Translations under genes and position numbers: made by a program | Shown here: positions 29,998 through 38,430 of the stretch, in pieces | How the letters are laid out: each line of letters begins with the position of its first letter | Position numbering within the stretch: position 1 is the stretch's first letter | Notes under the pieces: model-generated | Seen by the model: the letters and a program-made list of their open reading frames with translations, nothing else | What the model was told of the DNA's origin: nothing | Database searches by the model: none | From: a virus | Virus record (IMG/VR): IMGVR_UViG_3300022562_000051 | Coordinates: 44,581 to 108,580 of that record | Length of the DNA stretch: 64,000 nt | Reading direction: 5' to 3' (one strand)

Positions 29998-30473
29998 TGA
30001 ATGAAGTTGACAAACACCTAGACACACTTCTTGGAATTCAGTCGGAGACAATCACGGAAGCGGAAACGTTGGAAGACGTTACCACCGATGTTGTAACCAT
30101 CAAGGAAGGCGACTTGCTTCCTGTTCCAGTAGAGGCGGTAGAAGAACCGAGTTCAGATAACGATCTGGAATACGACTACGAGCTATCGCGTGAAACACAC
30201 CGTGATCTGATTGATCAGGGTAAGGATGCGCTTGACAAATTGCTCAAGGTAGCTGACGAGTCTCAGCACCCTCGCGCCTATGAAGTGGCGGGGCAGCTAC
30301 TCAAAAATCTTTCAGATATGACAGATAAGTTGATGAATTTACACGAAAAAAAGCGAAAGATTGAAGGCGAAGGTAAGCCTAAATCCATTGGTAATGTTAA
30401 TGTAGATAAGGCAGTTTTCGTGGGAACCACAACTGATCTTTTGAAAAGGATAAAGGATGAGTCTGAACACTGA
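29997..30473 (+). CDS. gp16: Small terminase subunit gp16-like, 158 aa
   Basis: Assigned from position directly before the large terminase and from composition: an acidic N-terminus and a predicted helical central part (DQGKDALDKLLKVADESQHP, then YEVAGQLLKNLSDMTDKLM) similar to gp16 subunits, which form rings and regulate packaging initiation. The coding region overlaps the gp17-like gene by 17 nt. Length is near T4 gp16 (164 aa). Confidence 0.8.
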   Translation: MNEVDKHLDTLLGIQSETITEAETLEDVTTDVVTIKEGDLLPVPVEAVEEPSSDNDLEYDYELSRETHRDLIDQGKDALDKLLKVADESQHPRAYEVAGQLLKNLSDMTDKLMNLHEKKRKIEGEGKPKSIGNVNVDKAVFVGTTTDLLKRIKDESEH

Positions 30474-32082
30474 TCAGGCATATCTTCGTAATCCCAAACT
30501 AAAGCGAGCGGGTGTCTCAGTTGCTCTGACACAAGAGCAAGTTGACGAGTACAATCGCTGCCGGGATGACGCGGAGTATTTCATTGAACACTATGTCAAG
30601 ATCATCACTCTTGACCATGGTCTGGTGGGTATTAATCTGTACCCTTACCAGAAGGAAGCCGTGCCTAAGATCGTCAACAGCAATCGTGTGATCATCAAGG
30701 CGGGTCGCCAGATCGGTAAGACCACACTGACCGTTGGTATCGTCCTCTGGTACATTCTGTTCAACGTCGAAAAGACCGTGGCTATTCTGGCTAACAAGGC
30801 TAAGACGGCTCGCGAAATTCTGTCTCGCGTTCAGCTAGCGTATGAGGAAGTTCCCGTCTGGATGCAGCAGGGCATTCTCGGCTGGAACAAGGGTGACATT
30901 GAGTTGGAGAACAAGTGCCGCGTACTGGCTGACTCCACCGGCTCTAGCGCGATTCGTGGATTCTCTATTAACTTCCTGTACCTTGACGAATTCGCGTTCG
31001 TTCCAAACAACATTGCGGAAGACTTCTTTACCTCGACCTATCCAACTATCACTTCTGGTAAGACCGCAAAGATTCTGATTAGCTCGACACCAAACGGCAT
31101 GAACCACTTCTACAAGATGTGGACGGATGCCGTGGAAGGTCGCAATGGTTTCGAACACATCGAAGCTAACTGGCGTTCTGTGCCGGGACGCGACCAAGCG
31201 TGGGCAGATGACCAGAAGCGCGTCCTTGGCGAAGAGAAGTATCTACAGGAAATGGAGTGCGAGTTCCACGGATCGTCCGGTACCCTCATTTCCGGTTACG
31301 TCCTCAAGAATCTGGCTTTCGTCACTCCAAACACCTTTGAAGGGGTCATGGGATTGTGCTGGTACGAGAAGCCGCAGCAGGGTCACAAGTATGTCATGAC
31401 CGTGGACACTAGCCGAGGCAAGGGGTTGGACTATTCAGCCTTTGTGGTCTTTGACGTTACGGAAGTCCCATATCGGGTGGTCTGTACTTACCGAGATAAC
31501 GATATCACTCCACCCCTCTATCCCGGCATCATCAAGAAGATGGCGCAGTGGTACAACCAAGCCTTCGTTCTAATTGAAATAAACGATGTGGGCGCACAGG
31601 TGTCGGACAGCCTGTTCCACGAATACGAGTACGAGAATATCCTTTCCACCAATATCATCAAGAAGCGCACCATCCTGACTTGGAACTATACCGGCAAGAA
31701 GGCTGACCGGGGTATTCGTACCACCAAGTCGGTCAAGATGCAGGGCTGCGCCAAGATGAAGAACCTGATTGAGACATACAAGCTTGTTTTTCAAGACTTT
31801 CACATTATTTCTGAACTTTCTACTTTCATAAATAAGCGTAGTAGTTATGAGGCTGATGAGGGTTCGCATGACGATTTGGTAATGTGTCTTGTGTTGTTTT
31901 CTTGGATGACTAACCAGCAATTTTTCGCTGACCTTGTTCAGATGAACATCAGGGAGAAGTTGTATAGGGAGCAGATGAAACAACTTGAAGCAGAAGAGTT
32001 GCCTCTGCCGGTGCTAGCCGATGGATCGGACAGTGACCGGTTTGTGGCAGACGGTAGTGTATGGGAAATCGTCAAACACTAG
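30457..32082 (+). CDS. gp17: Large terminase subunit gp17-like, 541 aa
   Basis: The packaging motor ATPase and nuclease. Walker A is IIKAGRQIGKTT (about residues 79-90), Walker B is FLYLDEFAF (about 173-181), followed by ISSTPNG as the coupling motif. The nuclease domain shows TVDTSRGKGLDYSAF (first Asp), LIEINDVGAQ (Glu) and GSHDDLVMC (final Asp). It is shorter than T4 gp17 (610 aa), mainly at the termini, but all catalytic motifs are intact and there is no intein or intron. Confidence 0.95.
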   Translation: MSLNTDQAYLRNPKLKRAGVSVALTQEQVDEYNRCRDDAEYFIEHYVKIITLDHGLVGINLYPYQKEAVPKIVNSNRVIIKAGRQIGKTTLTVGIVLWYILFNVEKTVAILANKAKTAREILSRVQLAYEEVPVWMQQGILGWNKGDIELENKCRVLADSTGSSAIRGFSINFLYLDEFAFVPNNIAEDFFTSTYPTITSGKTAKILISSTPNGMNHFYKMWTDAVEGRNGFEHIEANWRSVPGRDQAWADDQKRVLGEEKYLQEMECEFHGSSGTLISGYVLKNLAFVTPNTFEGVMGLCWYEKPQQGHKYVMTVDTSRGKGLDYSAFVVFDVTEVPYRVVCTYRDNDITPPLYPGIIKKMAQWYNQAFVLIEINDVGAQVSDSLFHEYEYENILSTNIIKKRTILTWNYTGKKADRGIRTTKSVKMQGCAKMKNLIETYKLVFQDFHIISELSTFINKRSSYEADEGSHDDLVMCLVLFSWMTNQQFFADLVQMNIREKLYREQMKQLEAEELPLPVLADGSDSDRFVADGSVWEIVKH

Positions 32083-32086
32083 AAAA

Positions 32087-32094
32087 CCTAAATA
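32087..32094 (+). promoter_or_regulatory. T4-like late promoter octamer
   Basis: CCTAAATA (6 of 8) lies just after the terminase stop and 42 nt before the sheath ATG. A strong AACAGGAG ribosome site follows, close to the start codon. Confidence 0.55.
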
Positions 32095-32135
32095 ATTGAT
32101 ACAGTTCCTAAGTTCCTTTTAACAGGAGTAGACAA

Positions 32136-33872
32136 ATGGCATTTCAAGTATCTCCCGGCGTGAACGTATCCGAGATTGATCTTACCACGGTGATTCCTGC
32201 CGTCGCTACCTCTACGGGAGCCGTTGCTGGACCGTATGAGTGGGGTCCAGTCGAAGAAGTTCGCCAAGTTTCGAACGAAAACGAGCTAGTAACCGTTTTC
32301 GGTAAGCCAAAGACTAACAGCTTTGCTTCATTCTTCACCGCAGCGAACTTCCTAGCGTATGCAGATGACCTACGTGTTGCTCGCGCAGCAAATACGGCAT
32401 CTAACACTGCATTTGCTCTGGTACCATCCGTTGCGGGTGTTATTGCTGCAAATACGCAGATCAAGAATGATGCTGCATACGAGGCTCTGAGCCTGCCTAT
32501 TAGCTCCACTTGGCTCGCATCGCGTTGTCCCGGTGAAGTTGGTAACTCGCTCAAGGTTGGCGTTTGGGCAAACACCACGGCTACCTTCTCCGATTGGGCA
32601 TATGCTAACCTGTTTGACAAGGCACCGGGAACCAGCTACTTCCTGTCCAGCAATTGGAGCAACTCCACAGCAAATGACGAACTCCATCTTGTCGTTGTTG
32701 ACGAGGATGGTCTGATTACCGGTACGCCGGGAACTGTCCTTGAGAAGTTCGCTAACCTCTCTAAGTGTTCAACGGCTAAGAACGAATCGGGCGAGTCCAT
32801 CTACTACAAGGATGTGCTGTTCCGTAAGTCCAAGTATGTTTACTGGACGGGTCATCCAGAAGACGTTAATGGTACGACTGGTGATCAGGCTGGTAATTGG
32901 GGCGCAGCAGCAAATGCTACGGTCACGTTCAGCGAACTCAAGTCCAGCGAAAATGTGTACTCGTTCACTTATGGTACGAGTCTGGCAGTCAATGATGCCG
33001 ATATCATTCGCGCATATGACACCTTCAAGAATGGTGACACCACCGACCTGTCGCTGGTCATGACTGCAAACCACTCTCAGACTGTTGTTCTGGATGCAAT
33101 CAACAACATCGCAGAAACTCGCAAGGACTGCGTTGTGTTCCTGTCGCCAGCACTGGCTAACGTACAGGCAGCAGATGCAACGACTGCGGTTGTCAACTAT
33201 CGCAAGAATGCGCTGGCGAATGTCTCTTCGTCCTACGCAGTCATGGATAGCGGCTGGAAGTATCAGTACGACAAGTACAACGATGTGTACCGTTGGGTAC
33301 CGCTGAATGGTGACATTGCTGGTCTGTGCGCTCGCACCGACTCGGATCGTGACCCATGGTTCTCGCCAGCAGGCTTGATTCGTGGTCAGATCAAGAACGT
33401 CATTAAGTTGGCTTACAACCCAAGCAAGGCAAATCGTGACGAGCTTTACAAGAATGGCGTCAACCCTGTTGTCAGTTTCTCTGGCGAAGGTACGATGTTG
33501 TTCGGTGACAAGACTCTGCTCGGACGCCCATCGGCATTTGACCGCATCAACGTCCGTCGCTTGTTCATCGTTCTTGAAAAGGCAATCTCCAAGGCAGCAC
33601 GTTCTAGCCTGTTTGAGTTCAACGATGAATTCACTCGCGCACAGTTTGTCAATCTGGTTGAGCCATTCCTGAGAACTGTTCAGGGTCGTCGTGGTATCTA
33701 CGATTACCGCGTGGTCTGTGACGAAACCAATAACACGGCAGAAGTCATTGACCGTAACGAGTTCATTGGTGATATCTACGTCAAGCCTGCTAAGAGCATC
33801 AACTTCATCCAGTTGAACTTCGTAGCGGTGAGAACGGGTGTCTCCTTCGAAGAAGTTGTGGGCAAGTTCTAA
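32136..33872 (+). CDS. gp18: Tail sheath protein gp18-like, 578 aa
   Basis: The start MAFQVSPGVNVSEIDLTTVI is the characteristic N-terminus of contractile-tail sheath proteins, and the C-terminal GRRGIYDYRVVCDETNNTAE, then IYVKPAKSINFIQLNFVAV, is the conserved sheath domain whose strands interlock between subunits. The central part is the variable surface domain. Preceded by a late octamer and a good ribosome site, as expected for an abundant protein. Length is somewhat below T4 gp18 (659 aa). Confidence 0.95.
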   Translation: MAFQVSPGVNVSEIDLTTVIPAVATSTGAVAGPYEWGPVEEVRQVSNENELVTVFGKPKTNSFASFFTAANFLAYADDLRVARAANTASNTAFALVPSVAGVIAANTQIKNDAAYEALSLPISSTWLASRCPGEVGNSLKVGVWANTTATFSDWAYANLFDKAPGTSYFLSSNWSNSTANDELHLVVVDEDGLITGTPGTVLEKFANLSKCSTAKNESGESIYYKDVLFRKSKYVYWTGHPEDVNGTTGDQAGNWGAAANATVTFSELKSSENVYSFTYGTSLAVNDADIIRAYDTFKNGDTTDLSLVMTANHSQTVVLDAINNIAETRKDCVVFLSPALANVQAADATTAVVNYRKNALANVSSSYAVMDSGWKYQYDKYNDVYRWVPLNGDIAGLCARTDSDRDPWFSPAGLIRGQIKNVIKLAYNPSKANRDELYKNGVNPVVSFSGEGTMLFGDKTLLGRPSAFDRINVRRLFIVLEKAISKAARSSLFEFNDEFTRAQFVNLVEPFLRTVQGRRGIYDYRVVCDETNNTAEVIDRNEFIGDIYVKPAKSINFIQLNFVAVRTGVSFEEVVGKF

Positions 33873-33878
33873 TAAATA
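33871..33878 (+). promoter_or_regulatory. T4-like late promoter octamer
   Basis: AATAAATA (7 of 8) overlaps the sheath stop region and ends 28 nt before the tube ATG at 33906; a CAGGAG ribosome site follows. Confidence 0.65.
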
Positions 33879-33905
33879 GCTAACAGGCTACAGGAGTAAA
33901 TCAAA

Positions 33906-34487
33906 ATGGCTTTCAATGTAGATGCATTCAGAACTGCAATGAAGAATGATGGAGCGCGTCCGAATCTCTTTGAGGTTTCGCTCGTATTTCCTTCGTTCGT
34001 AGAACTTGGTGGTCTGGCTGGCTCACAGTCCCGTTTCTTCGTGAAGACTGCACAGTTGCCGGGATCAACGATTGGTACCGTAACGGTTCCATACTTTGGT
34101 CGTGAAGTAAAGGCTGCTGGAAACCGCACCTTTGCTGATTGGTCAGTAACGGTACTTAACGATGAAGACTTTGCTCTGCGCAATGCCTTCGAACGTTGGC
34201 ACCGTGGTATCAATGGCAACGTAACCAACCTTCGCGAGCTAGGTGCAATTAGCACTTCGCCGCAGTCGCCGGGAACGAGCTATGCTGTTGATGCAGAAGT
34301 TTACCAGTATGCGAAAATCGGTGGTCAACCAATCAAGAAGTACAAGCTGGTCGGAATGTTCCCAAATGACATTTCACCAATTGATCTGGATTGGGGTTCG
34401 AACGACACGATTGAAGAGTACACGATTACTCTGTCGTATCAATACTGGACTTCGCTTGACACTAGCGCAGCTAACCCAAGCGCGTAA
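33906..34487 (+). CDS. gp19: Tail tube protein gp19-like, 193 aa
   Basis: Begins MAFNVDAFRTAMKNDGARPN followed by FEVSLVFP and FVKTAQLPGSTIGTV, the usual N-terminal half of T4-type tube proteins, then FADWSVTVLNDEDFALRNAF and a C-terminal IEEYTITLSYQYWTS. Gp19 hexamers stack into the inner tail tube. Size is close to T4 gp19 (163 aa) with modest insertions. Followed by a terminator hairpin, so sheath-tube expression is separated from the portal. Confidence 0.93.
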   Translation: MAFNVDAFRTAMKNDGARPNLFEVSLVFPSFVELGGLAGSQSRFFVKTAQLPGSTIGTVTVPYFGREVKAAGNRTFADWSVTVLNDEDFALRNAFERWHRGINGNVTNLRELGAISTSPQSPGTSYAVDAEVYQYAKIGGQPIKKYKLVGMFPNDISPIDLDWGSNDTIEEYTITLSYQYWTSLDTSAANPSA

Positions 34488-34497
34488 TTGAATGGTC

Positions 34498-34523
34498 GGG
34501 GGAAAGGAATTCGCCTTTCCCCC
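34498..34523 (+). terminator. Terminator-like hairpin after the tail tube gene
   Basis: A perfect 10-bp GC-rich stem (GGGGGAAAGG pairing with CCTTTCCCCC) with a 6-nt loop, starting 11 nt after the tube stop. The following bases ATCTTTG are a weak U-tract, so termination may be partial. Confidence 0.75.
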
Positions 34524-34544
34524 ATCTTTGACATGGAGTGATTA

Positions 34545-36179
34545 ATGGCAACTATTAGACTTTTCGGTTGGGAGATTAATCGGGTATCTGATCAAGAAAC
34601 TCCCGCTCCCACAGTTCAGCCGAGCATTGCGCCGCCGCTGACGGATGATGGCGCGTATGTAATTAACTCGGCTGCGCTAGGTGGTTACTATGGTACCTAT
34701 CTCAATCTTGAGGCTGCATTCAAGAACGAGAACGAACTCATTTCACGCTATCGCACGATGGCAATGCAGCCAGAAGTCGAATCCGCGATTGATGATATCG
34801 TCAATGAAGCAATCGTCCATGATGACGAGGGCAAGTCGGTAGAGATTTCGCTCGACCTTCTGGAACAACCGGATAATGTCAAGAACATTCTGCGTGAGGA
34901 ATTCAAGCAGCTTCTTCGCATGTTGGACTTCGACAATTCTGGACAGGATATCTTCAAGCGTTGGTACGTTGATGGACGCCTGTTTTACCAGATTCGTATT
35001 GATGAAGCTAATCCGAATTTAGGTATTCAATCTATCTCATACCTTGATCCGCGCAAGATTCGAAAGGTGCGCACGGTCATGCGGCGCAAAGACCCACGTA
35101 CTGGCGTTGAGATTGTGGCTGGTAGTGAGGATTTCTACGTTTACAATGACAAGGCACTGACCGCAGGAAACATGGTCATGTCTTCGCCCGTTGACGCATC
35201 TATGAAGATTGCCGAGGACGCCGTTGTAAACATTAACTCTGGTTTGATGGACGTAACCCGTAATCTGGTTCTGTCTTATCTTCACAAAGCCATCAAGCCT
35301 CTGAACCAGTTGCGCATGATTGAGGACGCAGTAGTTATCTACCGTCTGTCTCGCGCACCAGAACGCCGTGTATTCTACATTGACGTTGGTAATCTGCCGA
35401 AGGTCAAGGCTGACCAGTATCTACACGATATCATGACCAAGTTCCGCAACAAGATCGTTTACGATGCGGGAACCGGCGAGGTCAAGGATGATCGTCGCTT
35501 CATGTCCATGATCGAAGACTTCTGGATTCCTCGTCGCGGCGAAGGCAAGGCTACTGAGATTCAGACGCTACAAGGTGGACAGAATCTTGGTGAACTCACC
35601 GACGTTAAGTATTTCCAGCAACAGCTTTATCGCTCGCTCAATGTGCCTATTTCGCGCCTTGAGCCGCAGCAGGGATTCTCGCTAGGTCGCGCATCCGAGA
35701 TTACTCGCGATGAGCTTAAGTTCAATAAGTTTGTTGAGCGTCTACGTGCGAAGTTCTCATTGCTGTTCGATGAACTGATGAAGCGGCAGCTAGCCCTAAA
35801 GGGTATCGCATCCTATGAAGAATGGGATCAGTTGAAGGAATACATCTACTACGATTTCATTGAAGATAACAACTTCTCTGAATTGAAGGAAGCGGAGTTG
35901 ATGACAAACCGCGTCCAGTTGCTCAATCAGATGGTTCCTTATGTCGGCACATACTACTCCATGAATTGGGTTCGCAAGAATGTCCTTAAGCTTTCTGAGG
36001 AAGAAATTGAGGAAATGGCGGTAGAACTTGAACAGGAGCAGGAAGAAATGATGCGTATTGCTGAAATGGAAGCAGCAAAGCAGCAATATTCAATGGGTAC
36101 GCAAGTTCCATCTTCTATAAATACAGGTGGGCAACCACAATCGCAACAGAAACCACCGGCTAACGGGGGACAAAAGTAA
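34545..36179 (+). CDS. gp20: Portal protein gp20-like, 544 aa
   Basis: The dodecameric portal that initiates head assembly and through which DNA is packed. Family features: RYRTMAMQPEVESAIDDIVN, FDNSGQDIFKRWYVDGRLFY, SYLDPRKIRKVR, VEDFWIP-like IEDFWIPRRGEG and EIQTLQGGQNLGELTDVKYF. Length matches T4 gp20 (524 aa). The Gln/Pro-rich C-terminus is variable. A perfect late octamer sits inside its last codons and would serve the next gene. A GGAG ribosome site precedes the ATG. Confidence 0.95.
   Translation: MATIRLFGWEINRVSDQETPAPTVQPSIAPPLTDDGAYVINSAALGGYYGTYLNLEAAFKNENELISRYRTMAMQPEVESAIDDIVNEAIVHDDEGKSVEISLDLLEQPDNVKNILREEFKQLLRMLDFDNSGQDIFKRWYVDGRLFYQIRIDEANPNLGIQSISYLDPRKIRKVRTVMRRKDPRTGVEIVAGSEDFYVYNDKALTAGNMVMSSPVDASMKIAEDAVVNINSGLMDVTRNLVLSYLHKAIKPLNQLRMIEDAVVIYRLSRAPERRVFYIDVGNLPKVKADQYLHDIMTKFRNKIVYDAGTGEVKDDRRFMSMIEDFWIPRRGEGKATEIQTLQGGQNLGELTDVKYFQQQLYRSLNVPISRLEPQQGFSLGRASEITRDELKFNKFVERLRAKFSLLFDELMKRQLALKGIASYEEWDQLKEYIYYDFIEDNNFSELKEAELMTNRVQLLNQMVPYVGTYYSMNWVRKNVLKLSEEEIEEMAVELEQEQEEMMRIAEMEAAKQQYSMGTQVPSSINTGGQPQSQQKPPANGGQK
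36116..36123 (+). promoter_or_regulatory. T4-like late promoter octamer inside the portal gene
   Basis: A perfect TATAAATA lies in the portal C-terminal coding region, 56 nt before the start of the head-core gene at 36179. The other octamers stand closer to their genes, so this one could be coincidental, but it is one of only three exact matches I found. Confidence 0.5.
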
Positions 36180-37201
36180 TGTATTCCAAGCAATTCCTAG
36201 AAGCACTGGCATCCGACGATAAGGATCAGGCAAGTGCAGCATTTCAAGCTACTCTGAATGACAAGATTTCAGATGCTCTGGAAGTACGCAAGGTTGAGAT
36301 TGCATCTTCTATCATTTCTGGTGATACCGAAATGGTAGAGGAAGAAGTGCAGCTTGACGAAGTTTCTGCTCCCGGTCAGGAAGACTGGATCAAGGCTAAT
36401 AAGCAGCGTTTCATCAAGCAGTATGGCAAAGAAAAGGGAACGAGAATTCTCTATGCCAAGGCATGGAAGATGGCAAAGGAAGAAGTTGAGTTGACCGAAG
36501 GCGGTCCTACTCGCAAGCACTTTCGCCAGACAGCCGAATTGATTAAGGCTATTGAGCATCCTGAGAAGCGCAAGGAAATGGCTAATCACCACGCTTCCCT
36601 GTATGCGCAGCAGAATCCACGTTTTGATCGCGCTAAGTTCATGGCAGCAGCCGGTGTTAACGAGTCTGATCTTAATGTAGATTATGACAGGCACGAACTC
36701 AAGACGATGATGAAGAAGGCTCGCGAAGGCATGAAGCCTTTCCATCCAACGCCGCAGGCTACCGAATACATGCAGCATGTGCAGACTCACGTTGCACATC
36801 TAGCTAAGAAACATGGCAAGAAAGAAGCTGATATTTGGAGTTGGGTTAACGAAGAGTTGACCGATGAAGAACTCAGCGCATTGAATGAAGTTGCACAGGG
36901 TGGTGCTGTAACGAACGCGCAGCTTAATCGCAACGTTATTACTAATCTGCGCAAGGCTACGCAAACGCTAGGAATCAAGGGTGTTAACCCACAGATGGCA
37001 GCAGCAGCACATCGTGATTTTGGCAAGCTAGTAGCCAAGAATCCAAAGGCTCCCGGTTACATGCTACTTCGCAAGCTTGCTGCAAACAAGGCTGCACAGG
37101 TTCAGAGTTTGACGCAGGCGGGTGTTCCAATGGGACAGTCCTTGGAAGCACATCCAAATGACTTCAATCAGGCTCTACAGAGAATCAAGAGATTCAAGTA
37201 A
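36179..37201 (+). CDS. Prohead core-region protein, 340 aa
   Basis: Takes the map position of the T4 core genes 67/68 between portal and protease. The N-terminus (FLEALASDDKDQASAAFQAT, then LNDKISDALEVRKVEIA) resembles core proteins that line the assembling head. Residues ~60-100 (DWIKANKQRFIKQYGKEKG) and a helical C-terminus are shared with other large-phage core proteins. It is far longer than T4 gp67 (80 aa), so it is probably a fusion or an elaborated core protein likely to be cut by the gp21-like protease. Starts on the portal stop (TAATG). Confidence 0.65.
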   Translation: MYSKQFLEALASDDKDQASAAFQATLNDKISDALEVRKVEIASSIISGDTEMVEEEVQLDEVSAPGQEDWIKANKQRFIKQYGKEKGTRILYAKAWKMAKEEVELTEGGPTRKHFRQTAELIKAIEHPEKRKEMANHHASLYAQQNPRFDRAKFMAAAGVNESDLNVDYDRHELKTMMKKAREGMKPFHPTPQATEYMQHVQTHVAHLAKKHGKKEADIWSWVNEELTDEELSALNEVAQGGAVTNAQLNRNVITNLRKATQTLGIKGVNPQMAAAAHRDFGKLVAKNPKAPGYMLLRKLAANKAAQVQSLTQAGVPMGQSLEAHPNDFNQALQRIKRFK

Positions 37202-37425
37202 TGCGATTCAAGGAATTCCGCAATCAGTTGAATGAGTCCGGTATGTCTACCGAAACCATTCCTGCACCAATGTTGGTGTTGCGCCGCAGGGGAGTTCGTA
37301 TTTTCCCTGATGGACGCAAGGTTGCACTTTATACAAATGATAAATATAATATGGTATTCACTGTCCCTTATGGTGGTAACTCGCCGGAAGAGGACACACC
37401 AATCGTAGGATATCCTAATGGATGA
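37201..37425 (+). CDS. Small head-module protein, 74 aa
   Basis: Start overlaps the previous stop (TAATG) and the end overlaps the gp68-like gene by 8 nt. The sequence has VLRRRGVRIFPDGRKVALYT, giving a basic N-terminal half. Similar short proteins occur at this position in other T4-type phages, but I cannot name it. Possibly a prohead core component by context only. Confidence 0.6.
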   Translation: MRFKEFRNQLNESGMSTETIPAPMLVLRRRGVRIFPDGRKVALYTNDKYNMVFTVPYGGNSPEEDTPIVGYPNG

Positions 37426-37747
37426 AATCTACGAGAGACTGAATCAGATTACCGAAGAGAAACTACAGTTTCTCAAGACGTTAATTGAGGTTGAGCTAAA
37501 CGAAGCCAACGTCAAGATCGTCAGGGCAAGAATTCGCGGCGGCAAGGTGCAGCGTAGAAGAAAGGTTGCAACTCGCCCCGGTTATACTATTCGCGGTGGA
37601 AAGCTTGTTCGTATGTCGGCTGCGGAGCGCCAGAAGCGCAAGAGGGCTGCACGTAAGGGCAAGGCAAAGCGCAAGGCTAAAATGGCTCGCGCATTAATGA
37701 AGCGTAGGCGTTCACTAAGACGCAGGAAATCATTAGGGGCAAAGTAA
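37418..37747 (+). CDS. gp68-like basic prohead core protein, 109 aa
   Basis: The N-terminal 35 residues are acidic and helical (IYERLNQITEEKLQFLKTLI), while the C-terminal 60 are extremely Lys/Arg/Ala-rich (AAERQKRKRAARKGKAKRKA). T4 gp68, a core protein, has the same position before the protease and a comparable basic tail; assignment is by synteny and composition. The basic tail may bind the acidic scaffold or DNA. Confidence 0.65.
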   Translation: MDEIYERLNQITEEKLQFLKTLIEVELNEANVKIVRARIRGGKVQRRRKVATRPGYTIRGGKLVRMSAAERQKRKRAARKGKAKRKAKMARALMKRRRSLRRRKSLGAK

Positions 37748-37748
37748 G

Positions 37749-38393
37749 ATGAAACTTATTACGGAAATGATTCAGGATGTAAAGGTAATCACCGAAGAAA
37801 AGAACGGTGTTACATCACTTTACATTACAGGTCCGTTCCTCGTTGGGGAACAGAAGAACCGTAATGGGCGCGTATATCCACAGCATATTCTGGAAAAGGA
37901 AGTCAAGCGTTATAACGAAGAGTACGTGACGAGAAACCGTGCCTTTGGCGAGCTTGGTCATCCAGATAGCCCATCAATTAATTTGGACCGTGTTTCACAC
38001 CTGATCACTAACCTCAAGCAAGAGGGTGCCACTTTCATCGGCAAAGCCAAGATTCTTGAAACCCCTATGGGCAAGATTGCTAGGTCGTTATTGGAAGGTG
38101 GTGCAACCCTTGGCGTATCCAGCCGTGGCATGGGTTCGCTTAAGGAGCAGGACGGTGTAAACTTGGTTCAGGACGATTATTATCTCGCTACAGCGGCGGA
38201 TATCGTAGCCGACCCTTCGGCTCCCGGTGCCTTTGTTCAAGGAATAATGGAAGGCAAGGAGTGGGTGTGGGACAATGGCACCATCAAGGAAGTTGATGTT
38301 GTCGAAATGTACGATGAAATCAAGAAGGCACGGCGAAATCAGATCGAAGAAATCTCGTTGAGAATCTTCGAAAACTTTCTGTCAAAACTTTGA
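37749..38393 (+). CDS. gp21: Prohead protease gp21-like, 214 aa
   Basis: A serine protease that removes the scaffold and trims head proteins after assembly. Catalytic elements visible are FGELGHPDSPSI (His) and LGVSSRGMGSL (Ser), the order expected of the herpes-type prohead protease fold, plus the N-terminal ITGPFLVGEQKNRNGRVYP. Length is nearly that of T4 gp21 (212 aa). Lies 1 nt after the gp68-like gene and before the scaffold, as in T4. Confidence 0.93.
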   Translation: MKLITEMIQDVKVITEEKNGVTSLYITGPFLVGEQKNRNGRVYPQHILEKEVKRYNEEYVTRNRAFGELGHPDSPSINLDRVSHLITNLKQEGATFIGKAKILETPMGKIARSLLEGGATLGVSSRGMGSLKEQDGVNLVQDDYYLATAADIVADPSAPGAFVQGIMEGKEWVWDNGTIKEVDVVEMYDEIKKARRNQIEEISLRIFENFLSKL

Positions 38394-38397
38394 GTTT

Positions 38398-38405
38398 TAT
38401 AAATA
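38398..38405 (+). promoter_or_regulatory. T4-like late promoter octamer (perfect)
   Basis: An exact TATAAATA, 26 nt before the scaffold ATG, followed by a TAAGGAG ribosome site. Matches the T4 arrangement in which scaffold and capsid genes have strong late promoters. Confidence 0.85.
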
Positions 38406-38430
38406 GATTTATCCAGTTAAGGAGTTTAAA

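Noticed and set aside
31829-31836. Octamer-like ATAAATAA inside the terminase gene.
   Set aside because: About 300 nt before the sheath gene, which has its own octamer at 32087.
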